Source: Symsagittifera roscoffensis (Eukaryota > Xenacoelomorpha > Acoela > Convolutidae). Taken from it: a stretch of DNA of 64,000 nucleotides. How positions within the stretch are numbered: position 1 is the stretch's first letter; each line of letters starts with the position of its first letter. Position numbers and translations under genes: made by a program. Below are positions 1-11,800 of this stretch, one piece after another. The notes under the pieces are model-generated. The model was not told the DNA's origin. It worked only from the letters and a program-made list of their open reading frames with translations, and searched no databases. The stretch spans positions 60,057,584 to 60,121,583 of the forward strand of contig NC_087062.1 of the NCBI RefSeq assembly GCF_963678635.1, read 5' to 3'.

Positions 1-129
1 GAACGTTGTGAAGACTTTTAAAGGTCTTGCTGATTTTTTTTTGTTTTTTTTTCAGGAAAAAATCTTTACACAAGCGAAGCGAATTGTATTATTACGAACC
101 TACGTAACCCACCTAAGTCGAAAATAAAA

Positions 130-1800
130 GTGCTCATTTGTGGCACTTTTGGTATATTTCAATTTCATCATATTTAAGCGTATTTAAGCATTGGTAATTT
201 AATAGCATATAGTGCTGGTTTATTTTTGACTAGTGTTAGGTCCTGTTTGAAAACAACAGGTGTTATGAAAATGTATGTTGACTAGTGTTAGGTCCTGTTT
301 GAAAATAACAGGTGTTATGAAAATGTATGGGATTTAATAACTTTTGTTTTTTTTTGCGATGCTATTTTCAAAAACTACTGAACAAATAATCAAAACAATG
401 GTGTTATTGGAAAAACTGGTTGCGATTCAATGTGCCTGCATGTTTTGCTAGTCTCTTTTCAGCTTAAACCACGTTCTACGCCTTTCGAAAGTTTCAGTAG
501 GGGGATTTTTGACTGATTTGATTTTGAATTTGTTCATTTTCTCAAATAATAAAAGCATATATCTGAGATGAACGTTTAAACAAAAGAAATAATCATTGGG
601 ATCTCTCCTTCTCAAGCGGCTATTCCCTAAATTCGGAAGAAAAAAGTTATGGCCTCAATCATTTTCTCGAAAACTACTCTGCCAAATCGGAGAATAAGAG
701 TTCAGCCAGAAGAAAAACTTGGTATGCGAATCTTCCCTACATCAGCGGCTATGCCCTGCGTTTTCAAAAAATATGGCCTTAGAAAATGTACAATTTTTGG
801 AAACTTCTTTCTTTTTCTTCAGAAAATAACCTGCTGATTCTGAGGTTGATAATTAATTCAAACTAACATCGTGCTTCGTAATCTGTTTCTCCTTATTTGT
901 TTTGTAGAAAAGCCGATATGGACATCGGAAAAATCCATTTTTTGAAAATTTAACCGTTTTCTTAAAGAAATTTCATCACTGTTCTCGAAAGCTACTAGCT
1001 AAAGCCGATATTAAGGATTCAATCTATAAATCAGGGTATGGAAACCTTTCCGGCATACGAGACTATTCCCATGCTTTAATAGAGAAAATTTTGTGAATTT
1101 TGGAAAAGCCAACTTTTTCGAGTTTTGATCGTTTTTTGGAATCTTTTTCAGTTTTTTTTTTCGAAAACTACCCAGCCAAATCTGAGATAAAGACTTCAGT
1201 TGAAAGATCGATTAGTAGTTTCTTATTTAAATATGCAGCTAATCCACTACTTAACCAGAAAAATTTCTAGGGTTTTGCGTTAAGTCCATTTTTGAATCTT
1301 GCAAAATTACGCATTTTGGTATCAGTACAAAATTTGATCAAAATATTAAAACATGTAAATCTAGCATAAGCTGGGCAACTAGTTTTTCCTTCAAGCGTCC
1401 GTGGCGCGATTGCGAGGAAGTGGAAATCCAAATCAACCGGAAGGAGATGCAAATCCGGAACATTGAAATAGTTAGTTGTTGTGGCCGAGTTTTTCCTACA
1501 TCGCATTGGCAATTTGATAGAAACTGCAGCTGCTTTATTGATGGCTGGTGTTAGTAAAATTGCAAGCGGTCATGAAGCAGATGTGAGAATGTGTTACTCC
1601 CAAGCCTTGCAAAAAAGTTTCTCAAGGTGTCTTTTTAACCTTTTCCTTATTTCACTTTGTTTTGCCTGTTTAGAGACCTTTTTTTTGCATTTTCCTCGCT
1701 TGTGTTTGCGAAGCGCAGCTTCGCCTCTTTGTAAAATATCGATGCACTTAGGTATAATGAACTTTTTGATTTCAATTGAAATTCATCTGCTGATAGTGAC
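130..1800. repeat. Compound repeat, copy 1
   Basis: This block recurs with the same internal order at about 10235-11800, and its right half recurs at about 8590-9060. It begins with a stretch containing GCACTTTTGGTATATTTCA, continues through several degenerate copies of a roughly 165-bp module (see 3800-4610), then a segment containing GCAACTAGTTTTTCC, and ends with a hairpin motif near 1695-1737. I see no protein-coding signal. Open frames inside it are short and are not conserved between copies. It is probably a non-autonomous mobile element or a segmental repeat; no terminal repeats were identified. Confidence 0.6.
227..329. repeat. Tandem duplication, about 51-bp unit, two copies
   Basis: A unit starting TGACTAGTGTTAGGTCCTG and ending near GAAAATGTATG occurs twice in a row with one or two differences. 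The related copy at about 10325 carries only one unit, so the duplication appears local to this copy of the compound repeat. Confidence 0.75.
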
Positions 1801-1939
1801 GTAAATAGCCCTCTCCAAATACGAACGTGCAAATGGCGCGAAAATTCTTGAACGATTTCTAGTTTCGAAAGTGGAATTTAATTTATAGATTTGGAGAGGA
1901 ATAAAAACTTTAACCAATGAACCAGTGTTCTTTACTTGG

Positions 1940-2300
1940 GTTCATGTTATCAAAAAAGCGCCAACCATAAATTGTTCTCAAAATTTAAGGAGCTTAAAGG
2001 GCATCCTTTTTTTTCTTTGAAATTCGAAAGATTTTTTCAAACTCAGTGTTATTTTTACTTGCGTTTATTACTCTTTTCCACTCTTCGATTGGCTATATTC
2101 AAAAAGTGTCAATCATAAATTGTTCTAGAAATTCAAAGAGCTTTCGGGTCATCTGTTTTTTTTTGGAACTTCGAAGGTTGATTGTTCTTCAAACAAGTCA
2201 GTTTTTTTGTTTTCTTGAGTTCATTGAGTATTTTTCCAATTATCTGTTGATTATGTTTCTGAATGTTTTTAAAACGCTGTCAATCAAAAACAAATAAATT
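1940..2300. repeat. Dispersed module around CATAAATTGTTCT, two tandem copies
   Basis: Two adjacent degenerate copies start near 1967 and 2114 and contain CATAAATTGTTCT, an AAAGAGCTT-like stretch, a T-rich run and a TTCGAAA stretch. Similar modules occur near 3370-3500, 6630-6740 and 9250-9420, usually ending in GTTGGCTATGT or similar. This is repeat DNA immediately upstream of the first recognised zinc-finger exon. No promoter was identified. Confidence 0.5.
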
Positions 2301-2320
2301 ATACCACTTTAAAAATTCAT

Positions 2321-5300
2321 ATGGAATGTATGGATATCTTATCCCAATCTCGTAATGACTACAATTTGGCTACATTACTTCACTTCCATTTTCTGTGTTT
2401 TAAAAGCAAATTGCAACCCAATTCGAATGCTGCCGTGGTAGCTCAGGGATTCACAGTCTCGGAAGGACTGGAATTGAATTCGGCCTCGTGTCTCAATGAG
2501 TCAATGACGGAGTGTGTTGCCTCGTTGTCCAATCCGAATGGAGAAGAGGACGAGAGGACATCAGTCATCTCAGATTCAGACAGCCATTTTCTACTCAATA
2601 GTCTCATTGTGAAGAGTTCGCCAACTCATTATAGTTGTGCTGCGTGCCTTAAACGCTTCCAAGATTTAGCAATTCTCAGGTAGACAGTGGCGGATTTAGG
2701 GGGGCATTCAGGGATTCGACCCCTGTCGACCCAAAGGGTCCCCTTTGTACTATTTTGAGATGTACTAATTTTGAGGGGAGCGCGCGCCGAAAAAACGCAA
2801 TTTTTCGGTCAAAATTTTCAAAAAGTGCCCAAAAACCCCTTTTTTGGCCTGTTTTCTCAAAAAGTTGCCAGCGGCGTTGAAACTTTTGTCAATCTAGGGT
2901 CTTTATAGTGGTTTGGGAGAGCTCAGAAAATCAATTTGGTCGACCTAAAAAAAAAGGCCGAGAAAAAATTTCAATTTCTTTTCGAAAATCAGCCCCCCTC
3001 GAGAAATTCCTAGATCCGCGCATGCAGGTAGATGCATTATTTTGTAAAATTTTCAATATGCAAAAAAATACTTTTAAGAGTTATGAACGCGGTGAATACT
3101 CTTTTATAGGTAGCGATAATTTTTTTCAGGAAGTCTTAAATTTGTTTAGGCTCAAATTTATTTTTACGTGGTTTTTTGATTTTTTTCAATTTCAGTTTCT
3201 TTCCTTTGTTGAAAGGAAGGCATACTCCACTATCGGACAGCAAAAGTGTCAAGGTCACGAGAAGCGTGATCAACTTCTAGTTTCGAAAGTGGAATTAAGT
3301 TTTCAGATTTCTCAGCGAAATAAAATTTTACTAATTGTTCCAGTTTTCTCAAATTCGTTTAATCTTTTTCACAAATTTCCCATCAAAAATTATTCTAGAA
3401 GTTTAAAAGGCTTTAAAGGCATCTATTTTTTTCTTTGACATTCGAAACTTTTTTTGTTTTCTTTTGTGTTCATGACTATTTTCTAACTGTCTGTTGGCTA
3501 TGTTTACGCTTAGCAAGCGTTATTTAACTGGAATATAGACTTTTTGTTCGGGTTAAAAACTTGAACAGAATCACTTGTATCTTGGTTCATAATGAATTCA
3601 AACTTCATTGCGTCTCCGGCACACAGCCTGTAGGTAACGAATATGCGTGGGAATGCAAAGGTCTTGGGTTCTAATCTGACCAGGACCTTTTTTTTAAAAC
3701 GGTTAATATTCTGTTTCCATTAAATTGATTCACTCTTACAATATGTAGTTTTACTTACCGTGACTTCGTATTTCCTTCTTCGTTTTTTGTTCTGCTGAAA
3801 AAATTCCACTGTCTACAACCCCGCTAAAAAAACGCTCAAATCTGAGTTTTTGGTTTCACTGCATATGCGGCTATGCCCACCTTTTTTACACCTAAAGGTA
3901 TGGCCCTCGGAATAGTCAAATTTGTGACCTTTTTTGAATCTTTTTGGTTTTTTCTCGGAAACTAGCCTCTCAATTATGTTATTAAGGCTTCAATGGAGAT
4001 AACGGGCAGTGGGAAGCTCCCCTGCATTAGCGGCCACCCACAAATTTTTTTTACAAAAAACTTATTGCTCTCGGAAGTTTCGATTTTTTGACCGCTTTTT
4101 TAAAATTTTTGTCTCGAAAACTACTCTCCCAAATCTGACATTTTGGGTTCAATTGAAATTACAGGTTGAATGAATTCCGCTGGCATAAGAGGCTACGCCA
4201 CATTTTTCGACACAAAAAGCTATATTTTGGGAAATGTCAAATTTTGATTTGTTGACCGTTTTTTATACATTTCTTGCTAACTATCGTGCCAATCCTGATA
4301 TCATAGGTTTAGTCGAAACAACAATTTGTTGAAAGCTTACGTTTATAATCGGTTATGCCCAGTTTGTGTAAGAAAAAAGTTATGGCCTTCAAACAAGTCA
4401 AAGTTTTGATACTTGACACTTTTTTAGAAACTTTTCGAATTTACGCGAAAACTACCGTGCCAATTCTCACGTATTGAGTCGAGGAACCCGGTTTTGAGAA
4501 CCTTCTCTGCTTAAGCGGCCAATGCCTGCTTTTTGCAGAAAAACATTATGGTTTTTGGAGAGTCTTTTGATCGTTTTCTTGACCTTTTGACCGTCAAATC
4601 AATCTGAGATGAAAAGTTCATGTGAAAAAAACCGTTGCGATAATTGTTCCTGAAGATTGGGCTTCCGAATATTTTATAAAGAAGAAGAGAAATGTTATCT
4701 ACTTTGGAAAACTGATTATCTCAAAATTTTATGCTCTTCTTATTTATTTAAGTAGAGAAACATTTTTTGTGACGCATCGGTATAGCAATTTCATTCAATA
4801 TCAAGCACGTACCTCCAGCTTTAGCTTTCCCCTAGTTGTTGTTTATCGAGACATACGAAAATTTGGTTCACTTGGATTTTTTTCACCATTTAAAAATTTT
4901 TTTCGACTTCTGTATTTTAAAGTGTGTTGTATTGCAAAAGGTGCGAAGCTCTGATGCGCCTCTGTGTTAATAGATACAAATATAGATTCAACACGTTTTG
5001 GATCATTGCAATACAATTGTTTCTTGAATCTAAAGCATAATGATGTTTAAGGAAACATATTACAAACAAACATTTGGGTGGGTCAAATATACGAGCAGAC
5101 ACTGATGATCAAAGACCAACTACCTCTTCCTACTCCAATGTAGTCTATCTCGACAACAGCGTCGCCAGCTTTCAGCAATCGCAACTGCGCACTACCTCCA
5201 GTTTAATTTTTGACGGCTCATCGGTACTTAGCAGCACAGCGCCTCGCGCTGAAGCTATACCCACTCAGTATCCGCCATCCAGTGAACCAGTGGGATCAAG

Positions 5301-8016
5301 CTTATGCGATGGTAGCCATGCGGGCAATGGATTAAGTAGTGGCGTTGTTAGCTGGTCCAATGTAGATGCAGCTCAGTTTAGTTTACAGTTTGATGACAAT
5401 AATCAGCTTTACTTGCAAGGCGATGAGGCAGGTTTGCGAGAAGTGATTACAACAGATACTGATTTCATGGAAGTTGGCCAGGAGGTAGTTTTGAGTAGTG
5501 ATTCATACAATGAGGGACTCCATGCTAGTTCCTCGCCGCTCGTAAACACTGAGCAGTTTAACCACTCTGCTACAACTGGAAGTTTCCTTCCGCAGACCTA
5601 CTCTCAAAGAGATGACTCAATGCACATGCTAACAGATGGTCAAGCATCACTGGCAGCGTCTCGCAAAACCAAGTAAATATTTCTTAGCTTAGTACAAACT
5701 CAGGTTTTTTGATGTTCTTTGAACTGAGAGAACAGGAAGGCTTATATTCAAGCAAAAATAACGGGAAGGAAGCATTTAATTGATATAGCCGTTGCTTAAC
5801 TCGGCTGCTTTATTTCAGAAGATACCAGTGCCCTGACTGTGGCGAGGCCTTCAAGAAGTTCGTACGTCTGCAGTCTCATATTCAGATCAAGCACCCTCAC
5901 ATGTTTGCAGCATTTGAGGAAAGCACAGCTCGAATTCTGAATGAGGGTCAGTCTGAAAGTGTGCTCCAGGGGGGAACTTCAGGAGTGGATAGCCTGGAAC
6001 CTCTCTCTGATGCCATAATTGACGAGAACGGGCTGCATGCTGGGGAGTTTTATCGTAAGAATTCGATTACTTTTATTTCCTTGTAATATACTTGATATCT
6101 AAACTTGTAATATACTTGATGGTGCTAGGTCAGTAAAACGCTGTATCAGCAACCCGAAAACGGGCAGACCCGATCAGTGATTCCAAAATGAAATAACCTG
6201 GTTAGTAAACCGAAAATTGTGAAAAAGGTGTCCAGTAAACCGAAAATGAACTTCTCAAATTAACAGCGTTTTCAAAGTAACGTTTTTTATTAGTTAAAAT
6301 TGCCAGGAATGATGCGCAACATGTAAATTAGGTAACATAGCTAATGAATTGCAGTCAATCTATGGAAGGTTTTTCAATTTGGTTCTTTGATGCGTTTAAT
6401 CTAAGCTGAGTTAATACTTAATATGGCGCAGCTGGTTACGTAAATGATAAGTAATTGTTTCATAATTGGTTTTACTGAAATGGTAGTTTACTGATACATC
6501 GATTTATTGCACGCACACCATCTTGGTATTGTAACATCTTTGAAATGCAGTGCTTCATTTCTTTCCGAATTTTACCCTTGCTTTTATACAGAGCGAAAAG
6601 TTCCGTTTTAGTATCTCTCTTACTCCTGCAAGGGAATTATTGAAAGGCCATCTATTTTTTTCTTGTAAATTCGAAAATTGAGATTTTTTTTAAGTTTTTT
6701 GCGTTCATTGACTCTTTTCAAGCGGTCTGTTGGCTATGTGTTGTTTCGAAACTCCACTGGTTCTTCTCAAAAAATAATGGAAACTTTTATTTAAGGAATT
6801 CAGGCTAGGGTTAATAAGTTATCGTTGTGCAAATTGCCATTTTTGTGAATTTTTGTTTCTCAATTGATTAAAAATAGTGTGTATTATTTTTAGTGATAGT
6901 ATTGATTTAATTTCAGAAATGGAAGTGATATCAAGTGGTCAGTTGGGACAGACTGTGTTGAAGGGGCAGGGTGGGATGGGGGAGGGACTGTCTATGAACA
7001 GTTCAGGGAGGCAGATAGGCGTAGGCGTGGGCATGGGACCATCGAGGAAGGACGTGAATAACTTCGCAGTGTCAAGTGAAAGACCCTATCTGTGCCAGGA
7101 GTGTGGTAAGGCATACAAGATGAGGTCGCACTTGTCGCAGCATATCCGCTACCACACTGGCGAGAAGCCGTTCAAGTGCGACATTTGTGGCCAGAACTTC
7201 CACCTGTCGGGAGACAGAAACAGGCACGTGATCAAAATGCACTCCGACTACAGACCGCACAAATGTCTCTACTGTCCAAAGGTAACAGCTACTGTTAAAA
7301 ATAATTTCTACTTGTATAAACTGACCAGTCATGTTGTTTTTTGGGAAGGGCGACAAGTCATAACAGGCGACAATTCGCAACAGGCGACAATTCGTAACAA
7401 GCGACAAATCGTAACAAGCGACAATCGTAACAAGGCATCGGCAAATAGAATACGCTTGCTCCGCTGCGCTTACATCCGGCACGAGAGGAATACTGCGCGT
7501 GAATCAGTCAGTGTTCACCGCTTAATGTACTGTTACGAATTGTCGCTTGTTACGAATTGTCGCCTCACGTGTTTTTTTGCTAATATACATGTTTACGGTT
7601 GTCTTGAAAACCTCTTTAAGTTCTCTTGTTTATTTTCAGTCGTAAGCCTTATCGTTAAGCATCACCGAAAGATGGGATGAAAGTTGAAAGAAGCAATGGC
7701 TTAAGTTTTGCCAACTTTATGGAGCTGCGGTTTCGTATTGCCATTACGGTATCTTAATCGATCAACGTAGCTTCAATACCGTAACTGTTACTCTAATCTT
7801 AATATGAGTGTCGTTCGACAGTTCCGATAATTTTTTGTCAAAGTTTGAATGAACTTCATTGTATAGAAAATATTTCAGGGATTCGTGGATCGCTATGCCT
7901 TGAACAACCACATGAAGTTTCACATGGCACAACATGCTCACAAGTGCGAATATTGCGAAGAGAAATTTCCCAGTAAATCACTCATGAAGCAGCACAGAGT
8001 ATCCCATTTCTTTTGA
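2321..8016 (+). CDS. C2H2 zinc-finger protein, 5 exons, 572 aa
   Basis: Exons are 2321-2679, 5052-5672, 5819-6054, 6917-7281 and 7879-8016. All introns are GT-AG and the exon phases fit. The exons sum to 573 codons. Six C2H2 fingers are visible at residues 106-127, 331-352, 465-485, 493-514, 522-542 and 550-570, each with C-x2-C-x12-H-x3/4-H spacing. Fingers 3 and 4 are joined by a canonical TGEKP linker. Fingers 1 and 5 are each completed only across an intron, which strongly supports the splice choices. The long region between fingers 1 and 2 is Ser/Asp/Gln-rich and probably disordered or transactivating. By family knowledge this is a nuclear DNA-binding regulator; its target is unknown. 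The start is uncertain: ATG 2321 is in frame, but an acceptor near 2413 could instead join upstream exons, because the first 30 residues look weakly coding. The short introns of the neighbouring gene contrast with the repeat-filled introns here. Confidence 0.88.
2677..3032. mobile_element. hAT-like MITE, copy 1, with 8-bp target duplication
   Basis: The element spans 2685-3024 (340 bp). It begins CAGTGGCGGATTTAGG and ends CCTAGATCCGCGCATG, imperfect terminal inverted repeats of the CAGxGGCGGATxTAG type seen in many hAT-derived elements. It is flanked by perfect 8-bp duplications CAGGTAGA at 2677-2684 and 3025-3032; 8 bp is the hAT target-site size. There is no transposase. The target site is the splice donor of zinc-finger exon 1 (CAG|GTAGA), so a copy of the donor now stands on each side of the element. 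Confidence 0.85.
3600..3697 (+). other. tRNA-like / Pol III-like hairpin unit
   Basis: The segment has GGGTTCTAATCTG, similar to a Pol III B box, set in a 10-bp hairpin (AAGGTCTTGG pairing with CCAGGACCTT, one G-U pair). A run of T residues follows at once, as in a Pol III terminator. I could not fit a full cloverleaf or a good A box, so this is at most a tRNA-derived SINE relic or a chance hairpin inside the first zinc-finger intron. Confidence 0.3.
3800..4610. repeat. Degenerate tandem array of a roughly 165-bp module
   Basis: About five successive copies share the same landmarks: a core like CGAAAACTACTCTCCCAAAT, then a run like GGTTCAATTGAAAT, then a GCATAAGCGGCTATGCCC-like stretch, then AAAAAGTTATGGCCTT and a TCAAATTTTGA-like end. 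Core positions are near 3955, 4115, 4280 and 4450. The same module is repeated at about 360-1260 and 10430-11290. It behaves like an old satellite or an internal tandem part of a larger repeat. No coding content is seen. Confidence 0.6.
6120..6515. repeat. Possible foldback repeat in zinc-finger intron 3
   Basis: The left part holds iterated GTAAACCGAAAA motifs (near 6210 and 6232) and a TGTATCAG stretch near 6141. The right part holds the inverse (GTTTACTGATACATC near 6486). The arrangement resembles the foldback element in the last intron but is less clean. The rest of this 860-base intron holds one copy of the CATAAATTGTTCT-type module (6630-6740) and nothing else I recognise. Confidence 0.3.
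7348..7564. mobile_element. Foldback element with iterated terminal repeats
   Basis: The left end has about five head-to-tail variants of a 17-18-bp unit (GCGACAATTCGTAACAA). The right end has two copies of the same unit in inverse orientation (TTGTTACGAATTGTCGC). The central roughly 90 bp are unrelated. This is the architecture of foldback-type non-autonomous elements. It lies wholly in the last intron of the zinc-finger gene, and no coding capacity is present. Target duplications were not resolved. Confidence 0.65.
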
Positions 8017-8589
8017 GCCGAGGAATGTTCAACTGAGCTAACTCAAATTTAAATTAAACATTTGAGTTTATCTGCCAAATGTTTCCATATGTTTATTTGT
8101 CACCTTAGAAATAATTTTGTAATCATTTAATTGGTTTAAAAAGTAAATTAGTTAAAAGAAAATCTTTGTTGCTGAGTTTTTGCATTGTTTTGTAGCTCCC
8201 ACAGCCACTGGAATATAAATAAGGTGCCCTCGAAGGTGCCCTGAGTCATTGTTTTGAAGCTACTAGCTGTTTGTTGTCCCATTGTGCGAAAATGGTGCGA
8301 AATTATTGTTGAGACTAATGCCGACAATGATGCTACTTCGAAAGCCAGTGTTTACTCAAGAGAGCTTTGTGTTATACCACGAGACTAATTTTTCCAATCC
8401 GCTTCGCGTTTAATAATGTTCATTTTATTAAGTAAAAAATTTTAGATTACCTGGTTCTAAAGCTTTATATTTCTGTGAAATTGCTTAAAAATTAACGAAA
8501 GGTTTGAGTTGTTTATAAGAGTAATGAACGTAATTTGAGTAATTATTTCAAACTAAATAATTCCTTACTTAAGCAGAGAAACAAGGGTT

Positions 8590-9420
8590 TACCTTAAAAT
8601 TCATTTTTGAAAATTACGCATTTCCGTATCAGTACAAAATATGATCAAAATATTAAAACATGTGAATCTAGCATAAGCTGGGCAACTAGTTTTTCCTCCA
8701 AGCGTCCGTGGTGCGATTGCAAGGAAGTGGAAATCCTAATCAACCGGTAGGAGATGCAAATCCGGAATATTGAAATAGTTAGTTGTTGTGGTCGAGTTCC
8801 TGCATCGCATTGGCAATTTGATAGAAACTGCAGCTGCTTTATTGGTGGCTAGTGTTGGTAAAATTGCAAGCGATCTTGAAGCAGATGTGAGAATGTGTTA
8901 CTCCCAAGCCTTGCAAAAAAAGTTTTTCAAGGTGTTTTTTTTAACTTTTTCCTTATTTCACTTTGTTTTGCCTGTTTAGAGATCTCTTTTTTTTGCATTT
9001 TCCTCGCTTGTGTTAGCGAAGCGCAGCTTCGCCTCTGTGTAAAATATTGATGCACTTAGGTATAATGAACTTTTTGAGTTCAATTGAATTTCATCTGCTG
9101 AAAGCGACGTAAATAGCACTCTTCAAAAACGAACGTGGAATTGGCGCGAAAAAACGAACGATTTCTAGTTTCGAAAGTGGAATTTGAATTTTAAATTTTC
9201 AGCGGAATAAAAACTTTACCTGTTGATCCAGTTTTCTGTAGTTGATTTCATGTTATCAAAAAACGGCCAATCATAAATTATTTTCGAAATTCAAAGAGCT
9301 TAAAAGGGCATGTATTTTTTTTTCTTTGAAAGTCGAAAGTTGAGATTTTTCAAGAGAGTCCGTGTTTTTTATGTTTACTTGCATTCATTATTTTTTGCAA
9401 TCTTCGATTGGCTATGTTCT
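8590..9420. repeat. Compound repeat, partial copy 3
   Basis: This matches the right part of the 130-1800 block, from GTATCAGTACAAAAT through GGGCAACTAGTTTTTCC and ATCGCATTGGCAATTTG to the hairpin motif at 9002-9046. It then continues with the same downstream modules as the first copy (GTTTCGAAAGTGGAATTT, then the CATAAATTGTTCT-type module). Identity looks high, roughly nine bases in ten in the best stretches by eye. It starts about 570 bp after the zinc-finger stop codon. Confidence 0.65.
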
Positions 9421-10234
9421 TTGTTGAGTTCTTCGACAGTTTTCTTTCTGACTGTTTGTGCTTTTCCAAGTGCTTTCTGCTCTGAACGTGATATGTATAT
9501 TACAAATAATTATTGTTTTCATGTCATTAAAACTCGCAATTCGAGAGCTCATTTTGCGTTAATTTTAGCAAAACCAATTGAACTTGAAAAAACTCAAAGT
9601 CAAACCGGGAAAAACAAATTTGAGCGTGCTTAGATTTTAATAGCTTCCTGGATAAGACAAACGACCTCTGTTCCAAGTTTATTTATACTTAATCAATGAA
9701 AATTTTTATAGCTTAGTAACAATTCCTTAAAGAGGTAATAGCTCGATGAAGAAGTGGAATTTTTTAAATTTGGTTTCTTTAAAGAATGAAATCAAAAACA
9801 GCACGAGGCACTTGGAACAGCACTAACAATCGGAATGAAAACGGTCAGAAAACTCAACAACAAAAAAAAACTCAAAATGATCATTAACTTTGAAGCAATT
9901 CACAAAAATATAAAACTTAAAGGCTATTTGATTGTTTAAAGATTTTAATGATTCAAAGTTAAATATCGGCAAAAAGAAATTCTTTTTTGAAAGTTTTTTT
10001 AAGTTCACTGATACCTTTCCAGCTTGCTGCTTACCATGTCTTTGTTTGATGCTTAGCTCTTTTTTGACAAAAATTCTTCCTCATGCTTTTTTCATATTGT
10101 GGGCTGCCTAGTTTTGTTTAAGTGTTCTTCAATATTAAAAAGAAGATGTCATGAGCTCCATAGACAGTTATCATTAAAACAAGCCAAGCGTATCATTAAA
10201 ACAAGACAAGAAATTTTTTTCTTCGTAATTTTAC

Positions 10235-11800
10235 TTTGGTGACACTTTTGGTATATTTCATGTTAATCATTATTAAGCTAATTTAAGCGTAAACAATTAA
10301 ATGAATTATGTTGCTGCTTTTTTGGTTAGTGTTAGGTCCTGTTGTTTGAAAAAAGTTTAATTATAAAAATATGGGATATGTATTTTTTGTTTTTTATGAC
10401 GCTTTGGAAAATACAGAATATTCAATTTTTCTCAAAAACTACAGCACCTTTCTTCGGAAAAAATGTACTAATAGAAAAAATGGCTGCTCTTCTATGTGCC
10501 TGCGTTTTTTGCTAGTCTTTTTTCATTTTACCTCACGTTCTACGGCCTTCGAAGGTTTCAGTAGGGGGTTTTTGGGCCTATTTGTTTTGAAATTCTGCAT
10601 TTTCTCAAGTATTGCAGTAATCAGAGATGAAGGTTTAAATCAAATGAACAGTTTATGGGGAACTCCCCTTCTCAAGCGGTTATTCCCTAACTTCGGTAGA
10701 ACAAAATTATGGCCTCAAACAAGTCCATATTTTGACATTTTGTTTAATTCTTGAAATTGTTTGGCTTTTCTCAAAGTACCCTGCCTAATCGGAGATTAAA
10801 GATTCAACCGAAAAAATCTGCTATGCAAACTTTACCTAAGCAAGCGGCTATGCGCTGCGTTCCAAAAAATTATTGCTTAAAAATTGTCCAAATTTTGCCC
10901 GGTTTTTGGAAAGTTAATCTTTTTTTTCAAATTAATCTGCTAGTTCTGAGATTGATAGTGACTGCAACTAACATGATGCTTAGATTCTCCCTGCGCAATC
11001 TGTTCACTCTATTTTTTTGCAGAAAAGTTGATGTGGACTTCAAAAAAATTCCTTTTAAAATTCTAACCGTTTCTCTCAAACTACCGCCACTCGCAAACTA
11101 CTAGCTAAATCTGATAATAAGGGTTCAATCTGAAAAATCTGGATGAGGAAAGCAGAGTTTATTCCCATGCTTAAGTAGAGAAAAATTGATGGATTCAAGT
11201 AAAGTCAAATTTTGAATTTTTGATGATTTTCAGTAATCTTTTTCACTTTTTTCTCGGAAAGTACGCTGCCGAATCTGAGATAAGGACTTAAAATAATTTT
11301 CTCTTCAAACTGAATCATTCCTTACCTAAGCAGAGAAACAAGGGTTTACCTTAAAAATCATTTTTTGAATTTTTGAAAATTACGCATTTTCGTATCAGTA
11401 CAATATATGAGTAAAAACATTAGAACTGGGAGATCCAGCATTAGCTGGGCCACTAATTTTTTTTCAAGCGACGTGGCGCAAATTCGAGGACGTGAGAATT
11501 CTAACTAACAGCTTGGATAATCAAATCCGGAACATTTAAATGTTTTTTGGTCGAGTTGTTGCTGCATAACTTTGACAGTTTGATAGAAAAAATAGCTCCT
11601 TATTGATGACTTGTGTTAGTAAAACTACAAGCGGTCTTGGAGAAGAAATAAGAACGTGATCTACAATTCTCAACAAAAATATTCTCAAGGTGTTTAAAGT
11701 TTTTTCCTTATTTAACTTTGTTTTACCGGTTTAGAGCGCTTTTTGCATTTTACTTGTTTGTGTTAGTGAAGCACAGCTTCACCTCTGTGTGAATACGTTA
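10235..11800. repeat. Compound repeat, copy 2
   Basis: This collinear counterpart of 130-1800 contains the GACACTTTTGGTATATTTCA start, the GTGTTAGGTCCTG stretch, several 165-bp modules, the TTAGCTGGGCCACTA segment and the terminal hairpin motif near 11751-11795. The hairpin here has paired substitutions relative to copy 1. It is more diverged than the 8590 copy. Open frames within it are incidental. Confidence 0.55.

Noticed and set aside
1695..1737. Definite Helitron 3' terminus
   Set aside because: The hairpin is right, but the canonical CTRR end is absent; kept only as a possibility in the findings.
6877..7680. A single 267-codon plus-strand frame through zinc-finger exon 4 and beyond
   Set aside because: After the donor at 7282 it reads intron and foldback repeat. 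Splicing to 7879 restores the broken fifth finger.
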